From Aliikangiella sp965214955 (GTDB lineage Bacteria; Pseudomonadota; Gammaproteobacteria; Enterobacterales; Kangiellaceae), in NCBI GenBank assembly GCA_965214955.1, contig CBDCCU010000013.1, forward strand, positions 310,001 to 374,000: a stretch of DNA of 64,000 nt, in the 5' to 3' direction. Positions 36,307 to 45,978 of the stretch are shown piece by piece. Position numbers and translations under genes: made by a program. The notes under the pieces were generated by a model. It worked only from the letters and a program-made list of their open reading frames with translations, ran no database searches and had not been told where the DNA came from. Numbering within the stretch: the stretch's first letter is position 1; every line of letters starts with the position of its first letter.

Positions 36307-38800
36307 AAATAGTTTGCTTTTATCAATTGCTTGGCGAATTTTTAAGCGAGATTGGAAACGCAAAGATTTAATGATCTTATTGTTTTCAATGATTGTTGCT
36401 ATGGCTTCGGTGAGCGTCATTTATTTGGTGATTGATCGAATAGAAACCGCCACCGAGCGAGAAGTCGCCGATGTATTAGGTGCTGATGTTGTTATTACTT
36501 CACCGCGTGAAATTACTCCTAAATTGCTTGAAAAAGCGTCGAGCTTAGGATTGCAACAAGCCACAAGTGTAGAGTTTTCTAGTGTGCTATTTGCCAATGA
36601 AAAGCTTCAACTATCTTCCATTAATGCCGTATCTGATAATTATCCACTTAAAGGTCGATTAGAAATTGCTGATGTTCCTTATGGTGATACCCGAAACATT
36701 AATACCAGACCGCCTAAAGGCAAAATATGGATTGAGCCACGTTTGTATTCGGTTTTAACGGTTAATAAAGGCGACAATGTTGAAGTTGGCTATACCAACT
36801 TGCAAGTGGATGGCGCAATTATGCTTAAACCAGGACAGGGAAGTACGCTATTTAATATTGCTCCCACGGTTATTATTAATATAGATGATTTAGCAGCCAC
36901 AAAGATCATTCAGCCAGGTAGTCGAGTGAACTACCGTTACCTATTTGCTGGTGAAAACCAAGCGCTTAAATCTTTTATCAATGCAATAAAGCCTGAGCTG
37001 CTAAGTAGTCAGAGGCTTTTGACCATATACGATGAATCTCCCGTTGCAGGATCGGCGATTACACGCAGTAAAAAATACATAACTCTGTCTAGTTTACTTA
37101 CCTTAATTTTGTTAGGTGTGGCAATTGCTATGTCGGCTAACCGCTATGCCAAAAGGCAGTTTGATATGAGCGCGTTAATGCGAACCTTTGGACTGGCTAA
37201 TAACGAAGTATTAAAAGTATTTGTTTGGATTTTACTGTTTGTTTGTGTGGCGGGAATAGTGGTTGGCGGTTTGTCGGGTATTGCTATTCAGTCGGCAATA
37301 ATTACCTTGCTGAGTCAATGGGTAGAAACAGGACTTCCTGCTGCTAATTATCAAGTATTAATCACACCTACAATAGCAACGGCAATACTGTTGTTTGGTT
37401 TTTCAACCCCAGCTTTATTTCAGGTTAAAAATGTGCCGCCCATGCGAGTATTACGCAGGCAACTAGCGCCAATGACTAAAGGAGCTTTATCTATTTATTT
37501 AGTGTCGGTTATTTCATTAATGCTAGTGATGTATATTCAAATGCAAGATATTAAGCTTTTACTTTCTGTTATTGTCGGTTTGTTTGTTGTGGTATTGCTA
37601 TTTGGTTTAGTGGCGCGGGGATTATTATTAACCATGCGAAAGCTTGCTATTAGCCAGAGTGCATCAGTTAATTTTAGCTTGCGTCAGTTAGAAGCAAACA
37701 AAGGCGTTACCATATTATATTTGCTAGCCTTTAGCATTACGTTATTTGTGATTGCCTTAATGATTTTGGTAAGAACCGAGTTATTAGGCAAATGGCAGCA
37801 AAGCTTAGGAGATAACACACCAAACCACTTTATGGTAAACATCAAACAAAACGAAGTTGAACCCATTAGAAGCTTTTTTACCGAAAATAACCTTAATATC
37901 GACGCACTTTACCCCATGATCCGTGGCAGAGTGGTTGGACTAAATGGCAAAGAGTCTACCGAAGCCTTTAGCGAACAAGCGCAAAAACATAACTCATTAC
38001 GCCGAGAACTGAATATCACTTGGGCCAATGATTTACCTGTTGGTAATCAAATTACTCAAGGGCAGTGGCAATGGCCGAGTGAAAATAATGAGCCGTTAAT
38101 CTCTGTTGATCACGAAATGGCAGAAACACTCGGGTTAAAACTTGGCGATAGTTTAGCTTTTACTATTGGTGCTGAAACTTGGCAAGCAAAAATAGCCAGT
38201 ATTCGCTCGATTGACTGGCAAACCTTTACCCCCAATTTTTACATTATTGCCAACCCTGGCTCACTTAAAGACTTTAATGCCACTTATATTAGTAGTTTTC
38301 GTATGGAAAAGTCGCAAAAAGGGCTTTTGGCCGAATTAATTAAGTCTTATCCAAGTATGTCGATTATTGAGCTTGACCGCATTTTTGATGAAGTTCAGTC
38401 AATTATTGAAAAGGTATCAAGAGCCGTAGAGCTTATTATGGGTTTTGTTGTCGCCGCAGGCTTAGCATTGCTTTGGGCAGCAATGGAACATACCTTTGAT
38501 AATAAGTATAAACAGTCGGCAATATTAAGAACTTTGGGCGCGAAAAAAGGATTTATTACCAAAGCTTTTCGGTTTGAGTATTTATGGCTGGCACTTCTAT
38601 CGTCAACTATGGCTTTGGTGGCGGTAGAGCTGATAACCTTTTTACTTTATAAGTATCAATTTGAAATAGAATTTGAACTGCACTTTAAACTATGGGTAGC
38701 ACTTCCTTTAGCAACTTTAATTTTAATGCTAACGGCATCGTGGCGTGGGGTAAAAAGGGTGACTAATCCACCGCCAATGAGTTTAATTCGTTCATCTTAA
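36299..38800 (+). CDS. ybbP: FtsX/MacB-fold ABC permease, YbbP-like
   Basis: An 833-residue integral membrane permease with two FtsX-like units. TM1 is near 25-45 (MILLFSMIVAMASVSVIYLV), then a periplasmic MacB-type domain, a block of helices from about 260-470, a second periplasmic region (about 500-690), and the last three helices. The motifs MSALMRTFGLANNEVLKVF and ILRTLGAKKGFITKAFRFEY precede the corresponding helices in each half. Partner of the overlapping YbbA-like ATPase. Length matches E. coli YbbP (about 800). Confidence 0.87.
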   Translation: MTKNSLLLSIAWRIFKRDWKRKDLMILLFSMIVAMASVSVIYLVIDRIETATEREVADVLGADVVITSPREITPKLLEKASSLGLQQATSVEFSSVLFANEKLQLSSINAVSDNYPLKGRLEIADVPYGDTRNINTRPPKGKIWIEPRLYSVLTVNKGDNVEVGYTNLQVDGAIMLKPGQGSTLFNIAPTVIINIDDLAATKIIQPGSRVNYRYLFAGENQALKSFINAIKPELLSSQRLLTIYDESPVAGSAITRSKKYITLSSLLTLILLGVAIAMSANRYAKRQFDMSALMRTFGLANNEVLKVFVWILLFVCVAGIVVGGLSGIAIQSAIITLLSQWVETGLPAANYQVLITPTIATAILLFGFSTPALFQVKNVPPMRVLRRQLAPMTKGALSIYLVSVISLMLVMYIQMQDIKLLLSVIVGLFVVVLLFGLVARGLLLTMRKLAISQSASVNFSLRQLEANKGVTILYLLAFSITLFVIALMILVRTELLGKWQQSLGDNTPNHFMVNIKQNEVEPIRSFFTENNLNIDALYPMIRGRVVGLNGKESTEAFSEQAQKHNSLRRELNITWANDLPVGNQITQGQWQWPSENNEPLISVDHEMAETLGLKLGDSLAFTIGAETWQAKIASIRSIDWQTFTPNFYIIANPGSLKDFNATYISSFRMEKSQKGLLAELIKSYPSMSIIELDRIFDEVQSIIEKVSRAVELIMGFVVAAGLALLWAAMEHTFDNKYKQSAILRTLGAKKGFITKAFRFEYLWLALLSSTMALVAVELITFLLYKYQFEIEFELHFKLWVALPLATLILMLTASWRGVKRVTNPPPMSLIRSS

Positions 38801-38895
38801 AAATTATAAGAGAATAATAATAAATAAAAGTATTTGATTTTTAAGGTTTTTTTACTAGGGTTTAGTAATAAAATTAAAATAGATAAAAATTTTGG

Positions 38896-38924
38896 TTGAC
38901 TAAATCTAGGTAAATTACCATAAA
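38896..38924 (+). promoter_or_regulatory. Weak sigma70-like promoter candidate for topA
   Basis: TTGACT (38896) and CATAAA (38919) are separated by 17 bp, in a 245-bp AT-rich region before topA. The -35 is good and the -10 poor. I see nothing else in this gap that stands out. Low certainty. Confidence 0.25.
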
Positions 38925-39045
38925 ATAAAAAAGAAGCAGTAAGATTATAAAAAGCAATTGAAGCATAACCTTAATGTAAGCTTTGATTATTTAAACAGCA
39001 AAAACGCATGAACTTTTAATAATATTAGGTAAAATAAATTACTTC

Positions 39046-41712
39046 ATGGGCAAATCATTAGTCATCGTCGAGTCACCGGCGAAAGCAAAAACCATAAACA
39101 AGTATTTGGGTAGAGACTTTGTCGTTAAGTCGAGCGTTGGTCATGTACGCGATTTGCCCACTAAAGTTGCATCAGCACCTGTTGATCCTAAAGAGCGCGC
39201 TAAAAAAGCAGCCGCTACGCGTAAGCTTTCACCCGAAGCTAAAGCTATTCATAAAGCCAAAAAAGCCAAAGAAGCTTTAGTTAAGCGCATGGGGATCGAT
39301 CCAGAAAAAGACTGGAAGGCAACTTATGAAGTTTTGCCTGGCAAAGAAAAAGTCATTAAAGAGCTTAAAAAGCTCGCCAAAGATGCCGATCAAATCTTTC
39401 TCGCAACGGATTTGGATAGAGAAGGAGAGGCCATTGCCTGGCATTTAAAAGAAGTGATTGGTGGAGGAGATGATAAATACCAACGTGTGGTATTTAACGA
39501 AATTACCAAAAAAGCCATTCAAGAGGCCTTCTCAAAACCTTCGCAACTGGATATGAACTTTGTTAACGCCCAGCAAACTCGCCGCTTTTTAGACAGGCTA
39601 GTTGGCTTTATGGTGTCGCCATTATTGTGGAAAAAAGTTTCTCGCGGGCTATCGGCGGGCAGAGTACAATCGGTAGCTGTCAAGTTAATTGTTGAGCGCG
39701 AGCGCGAAATCAGAGCCTTTATTCCCGATGAATATTGGACAATGTGGGCCAATACATTAACTCAGTCTCAGTCGGATCTACGTTTAGAAGTTAAAAAGTA
39801 TCTCGGCAAAAAATATCAACCGACGAATAAAACGCAAAGTGAAGAAATGCAACAGTTGTTGCAAGCTCAACAGCTTGTGGTTGACGGTTGTGAGTCTAAG
39901 CCTTCAAAAAGCCGACCCAGTGCCCCTTATATTACTTCTACCTTGCAACAAGCGGCGAGTACACGTTTGGGTTTTAATGTTAAAAAGACCATGATGCTTG
40001 CGCAAAGATTGTATGAGGCTGGCTATATCACTTATATGCGTACCGATTCAACCATGCTCAGTGCCGATGCATTAGGTATGTGCAGAACTTATATTGAAGA
40101 TAATTATGGCGCACAATATTTACCTGATAATGCGCGTATGTATTCAAGCAAAGAAGGCGCGCAAGAGGCGCATGAGGCGATTAGACCCACCAATGTTCGT
40201 ACCGTTGAAAAGCATTTAAAAAATGTTGATGCCGATGCTATCCGTTTATACAACTTAATTTGGCGTCAGTTTGTTGCTTGTCAAATGACCGATGCATTAT
40301 ACAACGTGACTAATTTAACGGTTAAAGCGGGTGACTTTACTCTTGGCGCTAAAGGTCGAGTGGTTAAGTTTGATGGTTGGACAAAGGTGCAACCGCCTAA
40401 GTCTAAAAATGATGATGATATTGTGCTGCCAGAAGTTAATGTTGGCGATCTTCTCAACTTGAATTCATTAGAGCCAAAACAGCATTTCACCAAACCATCA
40501 CCCAGATACAGCGAAGCGGCATTAGTTAAAGAACTGGAAAAGCGTGGCATCGGTAGACCGTCAACCTATGCCTCAATTATATCTACCATTCAAGATCGCG
40601 GCTATGTGACGGTTAAAAACCGTCGCTTTTATGCCACCAAAATTGGCGAAATAGTCTCTGACCGATTAGGTGAAAGCTTTAATAATTTAATGGATTATTC
40701 ATTTACCGCCAATATGGAAGAGTCGCTGGATATTATTGCTCATGGCGATCAGGTGTGGAAAAAAACACTATCAGAGTTTTATCAAGACTTAACTTCACGA
40801 CTACACAAAGCCGAACTGCCAGTTGAAGAAGGCGGCATGGATAATGTTAAGTCGGTTGAAATGGATATGGTTTGTCCAAAGTGTAATACCAATAAAATGA
40901 TGATCAGAAATTCATCAATGGGCACTTTCTTAGGTTGTAGTGGATTTTCATTGCCACCCAAAGAGCGATGCAAACATACCATGAATCTGATTTCTGGTGA
41001 TGAAATAGAAGCCGTAGATAAAGATGATGAAGCCGAAAGCCGTAATCTATTATTGAAAAAGCGTTGCCCTATATGCGAATCAGCCATGGACAGCTATTTA
41101 ATTGATGAACACCAAAAGCTTCATGTTTGTGGCAATAATCCAAGGTGTAAAGGCTACTTGATTGAAGAAGGTAGCTTTAAAATTAAAGGTTACGATGGGC
41201 CAATTATTGAGTGTGATAAATGCGCCAGTGATATGCAGCTTAAAGTAGGACGTTTTGGTAAATACTTTGGTTGTACTAACGAAGAATGTAAAAATACCCG
41301 TAAACTACTTCGCAATGGCGAACCTGCGCCGCCAAAGGCCGATCCTATTGATATGCCGCACTTAGCTTGTCAAAAAGTGGATGATCACTATGTGCTACGT
41401 GATGGTGCATCGGGGATATTTTTAGCCGCTAGTCAGTTCCCTAAAAATCGTGAAACCCGCGCACCATTGGTTGAAGAGTTATTAAGTGTTAAAGGCAAGC
41501 TTGATCCTAAATTTAATTATTTAACCAAAGCGCCAGCTTCTGATCCCGATGGCAATAAAGCCATGTACCGCTATAGTCGCAAGAACAAGGTGCAATATGT
41601 AATGAGCGAAAAAGACGGCAAAGCAACAGGTTGGAGCGCTCATTATGAAAATGGACAGTGGCAAGAACAGCAAAAAGCTAAAAAGACCACTAAGGCGAAA
41701 AAGAAAAAATAG
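39046..41712 (+). CDS. topA: DNA topoisomerase I
   Basis: An 888-residue type IA topoisomerase that relaxes negative supercoils. The Toprim domain starts at once (LVIVESPAKAKTINKYLG, later DLDREGEAIAWHL). The catalytic tyrosine is Y330 in GYITYMRTDST. The gate contains RRFLDRLVGFMVSPLLWKKV and GIGRPSTYASIISTIQDRGYV. Three C4 zinc fingers follow (CPKC, CPIC and CDKC regions) and a Lys-rich C-terminus. Length is near the E. coli enzyme (865), with a Lys/Ala-rich insertion near residues 45-75 as in E. coli. A clear terminator follows. Confidence 0.97.
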   Translation: MGKSLVIVESPAKAKTINKYLGRDFVVKSSVGHVRDLPTKVASAPVDPKERAKKAAATRKLSPEAKAIHKAKKAKEALVKRMGIDPEKDWKATYEVLPGKEKVIKELKKLAKDADQIFLATDLDREGEAIAWHLKEVIGGGDDKYQRVVFNEITKKAIQEAFSKPSQLDMNFVNAQQTRRFLDRLVGFMVSPLLWKKVSRGLSAGRVQSVAVKLIVEREREIRAFIPDEYWTMWANTLTQSQSDLRLEVKKYLGKKYQPTNKTQSEEMQQLLQAQQLVVDGCESKPSKSRPSAPYITSTLQQAASTRLGFNVKKTMMLAQRLYEAGYITYMRTDSTMLSADALGMCRTYIEDNYGAQYLPDNARMYSSKEGAQEAHEAIRPTNVRTVEKHLKNVDADAIRLYNLIWRQFVACQMTDALYNVTNLTVKAGDFTLGAKGRVVKFDGWTKVQPPKSKNDDDIVLPEVNVGDLLNLNSLEPKQHFTKPSPRYSEAALVKELEKRGIGRPSTYASIISTIQDRGYVTVKNRRFYATKIGEIVSDRLGESFNNLMDYSFTANMEESLDIIAHGDQVWKKTLSEFYQDLTSRLHKAELPVEEGGMDNVKSVEMDMVCPKCNTNKMMIRNSSMGTFLGCSGFSLPPKERCKHTMNLISGDEIEAVDKDDEAESRNLLLKKRCPICESAMDSYLIDEHQKLHVCGNNPRCKGYLIEEGSFKIKGYDGPIIECDKCASDMQLKVGRFGKYFGCTNEECKNTRKLLRNGEPAPPKADPIDMPHLACQKVDDHYVLRDGASGIFLAASQFPKNRETRAPLVEELLSVKGKLDPKFNYLTKAPASDPDGNKAMYRYSRKNKVQYVMSEKDGKATGWSAHYENGQWQEQQKAKKTTKAKKKK

Positions 41713-41742
41713 TCTGAGGATCTTTTGATCTTTCAAATCCTA

Positions 41743-41773
41743 AAAGCCCTAAATTAATTTAGGGCTTTTTTTT
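41743..41773 (+). terminator. Rho-independent terminator of topA
   Basis: AAAGCCCTAAAT pairs with its inverse ATTTAGGGCTTT around TA, followed by a run of eight T. It lies 30 bp after the topA stop. The stem is symmetric, but the T-run is on the plus strand. Confidence 0.88.
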
Positions 41774-41845
41774 GCTTAAATGATTTATGCCACGGCTGGT
41801 TAAGGTATAATTTTGTCCAATATTGAAAAATAAACTGAGTAATCA

Positions 41846-42874
41846 ATGAGCTTGTTATATCCGTTAGCCCGTAAATTTTTATTCTCTATGGATGCCGAGA
41901 AATCCCATGATTTAACTTTAAACTGGTTAAGTAAAATTCAGCGTTCCCCCTTTGAGTTTTTAATTAGACAACCTAAAGTTCATGATCCCATCACTTTATT
42001 TGGAATTGAGTTTCCTAATCGAATAGGTTTGGCCGCAGGACTGGATAAAAATGGCGCTTGTGTTGATGCTTTTGCCGCACTGGGTTTTGGTCATATTGAA
42101 GTTGGCACGGTTACTCCAAGGTCACAACCAGGCAACCCTAAACCGCGCTTATTTCGGATCAAAGAAAAACGCGGAATCGTTAACCGATTTGGTTTTAATA
42201 ACTTAGGGGTTGATCACTTAATTGAAAATGTAAAAGCGGCCAAATTTGATGGTGTACTTGGGATCAACATCGGCAAAAACTTTGATACACCCGTTGAAAA
42301 TGCCAATGATGATTATTTAATTTGTATGGATAAAGTGTATGCTTATGCCAGTTATATCACAGTGAATATTTCTTCTCCCAATACCGCAAATTTACGCAGC
42401 TTGCAATTTGGCGAAGCGTTAGAAAGTTTATTAAAAGCGATAAAAACAAAACAAACCGAGCTTGCTAAAGTGCACGATAAATATGTGCCTGTTCTGGTAA
42501 AAATTGCCCCCGACTTAAGTGATGATGAAATTAATCAACTGGCAACAAGTTTTAAAAAGTATGAAATTGATGGCGTTATTGCTACTAATACCTCTTTTGA
42601 TCGTAGTGAGGTCGAAGGTTTAAAGCATGCCGACGAAACAGGCGGCTTAAGCGGCGCACCAATATTAAAATCAACAACTCAAGTATTAGACAAATTTTGC
42701 CAAGCTGTTGATGGCGCTTTCCCTGTTATCGGTGTAGGTGGTGTCGATAACGGTGAGGCGGCTACAGATAAAATAAAAGCTGGCGCCTCTTTAGTGCAAA
42801 TTTATTCGGGGTTTATTTATCGTGGACCTAACCTAGTTACCGAAGCGGCAAATGCAATAAAGTTAAGCAAATAA
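41846..42874 (+). CDS. pyrD: Dihydroorotate dehydrogenase (quinone), class 2
   Basis: A 342-residue FMN enzyme of pyrimidine synthesis, tied to the inner membrane and reducing ubiquinone. The N-terminal amphipathic segment (MSLLYPLARKFLFSMDAEKSHDL) is the class 2 hallmark. Conserved segments are NRIGLAAGLDKNGA, NRFGFNNLG, the catalytic Ser in NISSPNTANLR, ATNTS, and GVGGVDNGEAATDKI with IYSGFIYRG for FMN phosphate. Length matches E. coli (336). It begins after the topA terminator. Confidence 0.96.
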   Translation: MSLLYPLARKFLFSMDAEKSHDLTLNWLSKIQRSPFEFLIRQPKVHDPITLFGIEFPNRIGLAAGLDKNGACVDAFAALGFGHIEVGTVTPRSQPGNPKPRLFRIKEKRGIVNRFGFNNLGVDHLIENVKAAKFDGVLGINIGKNFDTPVENANDDYLICMDKVYAYASYITVNISSPNTANLRSLQFGEALESLLKAIKTKQTELAKVHDKYVPVLVKIAPDLSDDEINQLATSFKKYEIDGVIATNTSFDRSEVEGLKHADETGGLSGAPILKSTTQVLDKFCQAVDGAFPVIGVGGVDNGEAATDKIKAGASLVQIYSGFIYRGPNLVTEAANAIKLSK

Positions 42875-42889
42875 TTAAAGGAAAAAATC

Positions 42890-43804
42890 ATGAAGGGTAA
42901 GCACTTATTAAAATTACTAGCTTGTTCGCTAGTGGCTTTTTCTTCATCGAGCTTTGCACAAACACCAGTTGATTTAGCGCCAGGCACAGAAGTGTTTGTT
43001 TACCAAATAACCAATAACGAAAAATCCCCATTAAAACTCGTTGCAAATGTTTCTAAAGCAGAGGGTTATGATAACCAACCTAGTTTTTCGCCAGATGGCA
43101 ATAAAGTATTATTTGTTTCAGGACGAAAGGGCAACCAAACTGATGTTTATGAGTTTAATTTAAACACTAAGCAATTAACCCAGTTAACCGACACAAAAGA
43201 AAATGAATTTTCACCCATGCTCGAAAAAGGGGAAAAAACTTTTACTGCGGTAAGAGAAGGGGGAGAGCCTTTTCAGTCGGTGCATCGATATAAATATTTA
43301 GTCAATAATAAAGCGGTAAAAAAATCAGAGTGGGCAGTAAAATCACAAACCCCAATTGGTTATTATGCTTTTAACAAAAAAGGCATTGCCGCAGGCTGGG
43401 CAAGGTGGGCAAATTCAATTTATTTATTTGATCCCAAATCACCTTATGCCACTTTTGTTGTTGGTCATGCATTACCGTCAAAACCTTTATTAATTCCACA
43501 AACTAATCACTTTAGTTTTGTACACAGACAAGCCGATGATACCGCTTGGATTAAATCACTGAATCCGACTAATCGATCAATTACACCAATTGCGCCATTG
43601 TTAGAAAGTAATATTGATTATACTTGGTCGGCTGATCAAACATTAATTAGTGCTAAAGGCAGTGAGCTTTATCGTTGGAATAAAGCCAAGCAAGAATGGA
43701 TCTTTTGGCAAAATTTAAAAAACGATAAGCTATTTAATATTTCAAGACTGGCAGCCAGTAGCAATGGAAAATATATTGCGGTTGTTGCGATGACAACTAA
43801 ATAG
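42890..43804 (+). CDS. Periplasmic TolB-like beta-propeller (PD40) protein
   Basis: A 304-residue exported protein. The signal peptide is about 23 residues, ending SSFAQ. A clear PD40/TolB repeat follows (QPSFSPDGNKVLFVSGRKGN, then TDVYEFNLNTKQLTQLTDT), with weaker repeats later. It is shorter than TolB (about 430) and has no TolB N-terminal domain, so it is not the Tol-Pal protein. It follows pyrD by 15 bp. Its role is unknown; propellers of this kind usually bind proteins or sugars. Confidence 0.72.
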   Translation: MKGKHLLKLLACSLVAFSSSSFAQTPVDLAPGTEVFVYQITNNEKSPLKLVANVSKAEGYDNQPSFSPDGNKVLFVSGRKGNQTDVYEFNLNTKQLTQLTDTKENEFSPMLEKGEKTFTAVREGGEPFQSVHRYKYLVNNKAVKKSEWAVKSQTPIGYYAFNKKGIAAGWARWANSIYLFDPKSPYATFVVGHALPSKPLLIPQTNHFSFVHRQADDTAWIKSLNPTNRSITPIAPLLESNIDYTWSADQTLISAKGSELYRWNKAKQEWIFWQNLKNDKLFNISRLAASSNGKYIAVVAMTTK

Positions 43805-43833
43805 AGATAATAGTTTTAGGCGAGTAACCTGTT

Positions 43834-44433
43834 ATGGAAGAATTAAACGAAAATAATCAATCACCATTTTCTAAAAAACTCAATTTTATCTTAGCATTAT
43901 GCGCCATGCTAATATCTATTGCTTCGTTTTATGCAACCTATATTCAAGCAGTATCATCAGAGCAACAAGTTAAAGCCATGACTTATCCATTAGTACAATT
44001 TTCGCATGGCAATTTTGATGTTAAAAATAAAGAGCAAAAAATTTATTTTAAAATAAAAAATGCAGGTGTTGGCCCTGCCATGGTGAAAAAAATAGAGTAT
44101 GAGTTTGAAAATAAAAAATTTACTAATAGTCGTAGTTTTCTAAAAGGTTGCTGTAATGATGAGTTAAAAGCAGTTGAGCAACCTGAAAGTGGTAAAGAGA
44201 TTGGCATTGAGTCGCAAGTGATATCATCGAGTGTTACTGGAAATGTTTTAGCCGCAGGTAATGAAATTGACGTGCTACAACTAGTTAGACATAAAGATAA
44301 TTTATCTTTGTGGAATAAGCTTAACCGAGATCGTTTTTCTGTTAATGTTTCTATTTGTTATTGTTCACTACTTGATAATTGTTATTGGAAAGAAAGCGGT
44401 AAAGAAATAAGAGAAGTTAACACCTGCAATTAA
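43834..44433 (+). CDS. Uncharacterised single-pass membrane protein
   Basis: A 199-residue protein that I do not recognise. One transmembrane helix lies near residues 16-40 (LNFILALCAMLISIASFYATY), after a short polar N-terminus. The remainder (about 155 residues) is beta-rich and probably periplasmic, with an immunoglobulin-like IKNAGVGPAMVKKIEYEFENK. It contains several cysteines, including a CC pair and a CYC...C cluster near the end, suggesting disulfides. Start has no strong Shine-Dalgarno. It sits 29 bp after the propeller gene and 21 bp before a GNAT gene on the same strand. Confidence 0.7.
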   Translation: MEELNENNQSPFSKKLNFILALCAMLISIASFYATYIQAVSSEQQVKAMTYPLVQFSHGNFDVKNKEQKIYFKIKNAGVGPAMVKKIEYEFENKKFTNSRSFLKGCCNDELKAVEQPESGKEIGIESQVISSSVTGNVLAAGNEIDVLQLVRHKDNLSLWNKLNRDRFSVNVSICYCSLLDNCYWKESGKEIREVNTCN

Positions 44434-44454
44434 TGCTAAAAAAAAGAAAAGATA

Positions 44455-45027
44455 ATGGATAAAGAATTTACTGTTGCAAATACTCAACGTTTAACTATTG
44501 AGCTAATGAGTGCCGATGATGAAGCCCTGTTATGGGAGCTTGATCAAGATCCTAAAGTGATGAAATATATTAATGGCGGCAAAATCTCAAGCCTTGAAAC
44601 GATTCAAAATGTCATGATCCCTCGCATGGAAAAATATCGCAACCCTCAAAAAGGCTGGGGCTTATGGAAAGTGATGATTAAAGAAAATAATCAATTTATT
44701 GGCTGGGTATTAGTGCGCCCAATGGAGTTTTTTTCGGATCAGCCTGAATATAGTAACTTAGAGCTTGGTTGGCGCTTTATGCAATCCTCTTGGGGCAAAG
44801 GTTATGCCACTGAGGCGGCTAAAGCAGTTATGGATGCGTTAATAAAAGCTTTTGCTAGCCCCGGTTCAACGGATTATAAAATTAAAGCCCTAAGCGCCAT
44901 AGCTATGCCTGATAATAAGGCATCAATTGGCATTATGAAAAAGCTAGGTATGCAGTATGTAAAAACCTATATGCATAACGATCCGTTAGGTGATATAGAA
45001 GCAATTTACTATACGCTAAAGGTTTAG
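44455..45027 (+). CDS. GNAT-family N-acetyltransferase (RimJ/RimL-like)
   Basis: A 190-residue acetyltransferase of the RimJ/RimL subgroup. The N-terminal strand TQRLTIELMSADDEALLWELDQDPKVMKYINGG is typical, GWRFMQSSWGKGYATEAAKAVMDAL holds the acetyl-CoA-binding loop (here SSWGKGYATEA), and SIGIMKKLGMQYV ends it. The acceptor could be a small molecule or a protein N-terminus; nothing here decides this. It is the last gene of the plus-strand run before the convergent nrdJ genes. Confidence 0.85.
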   Translation: MDKEFTVANTQRLTIELMSADDEALLWELDQDPKVMKYINGGKISSLETIQNVMIPRMEKYRNPQKGWGLWKVMIKENNQFIGWVLVRPMEFFSDQPEYSNLELGWRFMQSSWGKGYATEAAKAVMDALIKAFASPGSTDYKIKALSAIAMPDNKASIGIMKKLGMQYVKTYMHNDPLGDIEAIYYTLKV

Positions 45028-45116
45028 TTGATAAGAAGACTTGGTTGATAAAAAAAACTTAACGGATAAAAATTTTAGTCGATAAATATTAGCTTACGGG
45101 TTAAAGATAAAAATTA

Positions 45117-45148
45117 CCCCTTAAATGAAACAACATTATAAGGGGCTT
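45117..45148 (+). terminator. Possible weak terminator after the acetyltransferase
   Basis: CCCCTTA (45117-45123) can pair with TAAGGGG (45139-45145), followed by CTTT. The 15-nt loop is long and the T-run short. It lies in the 200-bp gap between converging genes; the rest of the gap contains degenerate GATAA-rich repeats and no gene. Confidence 0.35.
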
Positions 45149-45227
45149 TATGGTGAAGCGTTTTATTTTATTATTTTCTCAACCGCTTTTAACTCGTTTT
45201 TATTGTTATTAATAAGGTTATATGGGT

Positions 45228-45917
45228 TTACCCACATTTAGAGTCACCACAGCTCAGGCATGTCATACAGCCATCCATTAATACGGCGGCTTTTGTCATA
45301 CATTTATTACACATTTGTGCGCCATCTGGGTAGTCGCCGCTATAATTAGCCGCACCACCATCAGACTGTAATGATTCATATTCTTTGCGTTTTTCATCAA
45401 CTAAAGCTTGTTGGTGTTTGTCTAGTTCGGGATCTTTTAATAAACCAATCATTTTTAAGTGCGACTCAATAGCATCGCCAATTTCAGCAACTAATGATGG
45501 CATAAACTTACCGCCAGGCTTAAAGTATCCGCCTCTTGGGTCAAATACCGCTTTAAGCTCTTCGGCTAAGAAAGTACAATCACCGCCTTTTCTAAATACC
45601 GCTGAAATAACCCGTGTTAAAGCCACAACCCACTGAAAGTGATCCATATTTTTAGAGTTAATAAAGATCTCAAAAGGGCGTCTTAGTTCGTGCTCGGTAC
45701 CTTGGTTAAGCACAATATCGTTGATGGTCATATAAAGTGCGTGCTCCGAAAGTGGCGTTTTCACTTTATAAGTTGATCCCAATAACATTTCTGGGCGCTT
45801 AACACTTTCGTGCATTTGAACAATTTCGGCGCTCTTTTGTTGCTCTACCGATTTTTCTTCTTCTTGGTTACTTTTTACTTTGTATCCAACGATGGATTGG
45901 TTAATAATTTTTGGCAT
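45228..45917 (-). CDS. nrdJb: C-terminal subunit of split class II ribonucleotide reductase (NrdJb-like, TSCPD/zinc ribbon)
   Basis: A 229-residue protein corresponding to the C-terminal part of NrdJ, as in the split Pseudomonas NrdJa/NrdJb enzyme. It contains a TSCPD-type domain (LYMTINDIVLNQGTEHELRRPF ... VALTRVISAVFRKGGD) and a C-terminal double CxxC (CNKC ... CLSC), which in this class regenerates the active-site disulfide. It follows nrdJa by 61 bp on the same strand. The break falls between domains and both halves have their own start and Shine-Dalgarno, so this is a genuine split and not a frameshift. Confidence 0.87.
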   Translation of the reverse strand: MPKIINQSIVGYKVKSNQEEEKSVEQQKSAEIVQMHESVKRPEMLLGSTYKVKTPLSEHALYMTINDIVLNQGTEHELRRPFEIFINSKNMDHFQWVVALTRVISAVFRKGGDCTFLAEELKAVFDPRGGYFKPGGKFMPSLVAEIGDAIESHLKMIGLLKDPELDKHQQALVDEKRKEYESLQSDGGAANYSGDYPDGAQMCNKCMTKAAVLMDGCMTCLSCGDSKCG

Positions 45918-45978
45918 TTTTCTATTCCGTAATAATCTGTTTTTACTCTAAGGCTTTTAATAAATATTGAGTTAAGAA

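Noticed and set aside
45125..45241. A 38-codon frame in the nrdJb-acetyltransferase gap
   Set aside because: No ribosome-binding site and no conserved feature; AT-rich chance frame.
45918..45978. nrdJ seems split, possibly by a frameshift
   Set aside because: Both parts have their own starts and Shine-Dalgarno sequences and are 61 bp apart, and the same split (NrdJa/NrdJb) is known in Pseudomonas, so it is natural.
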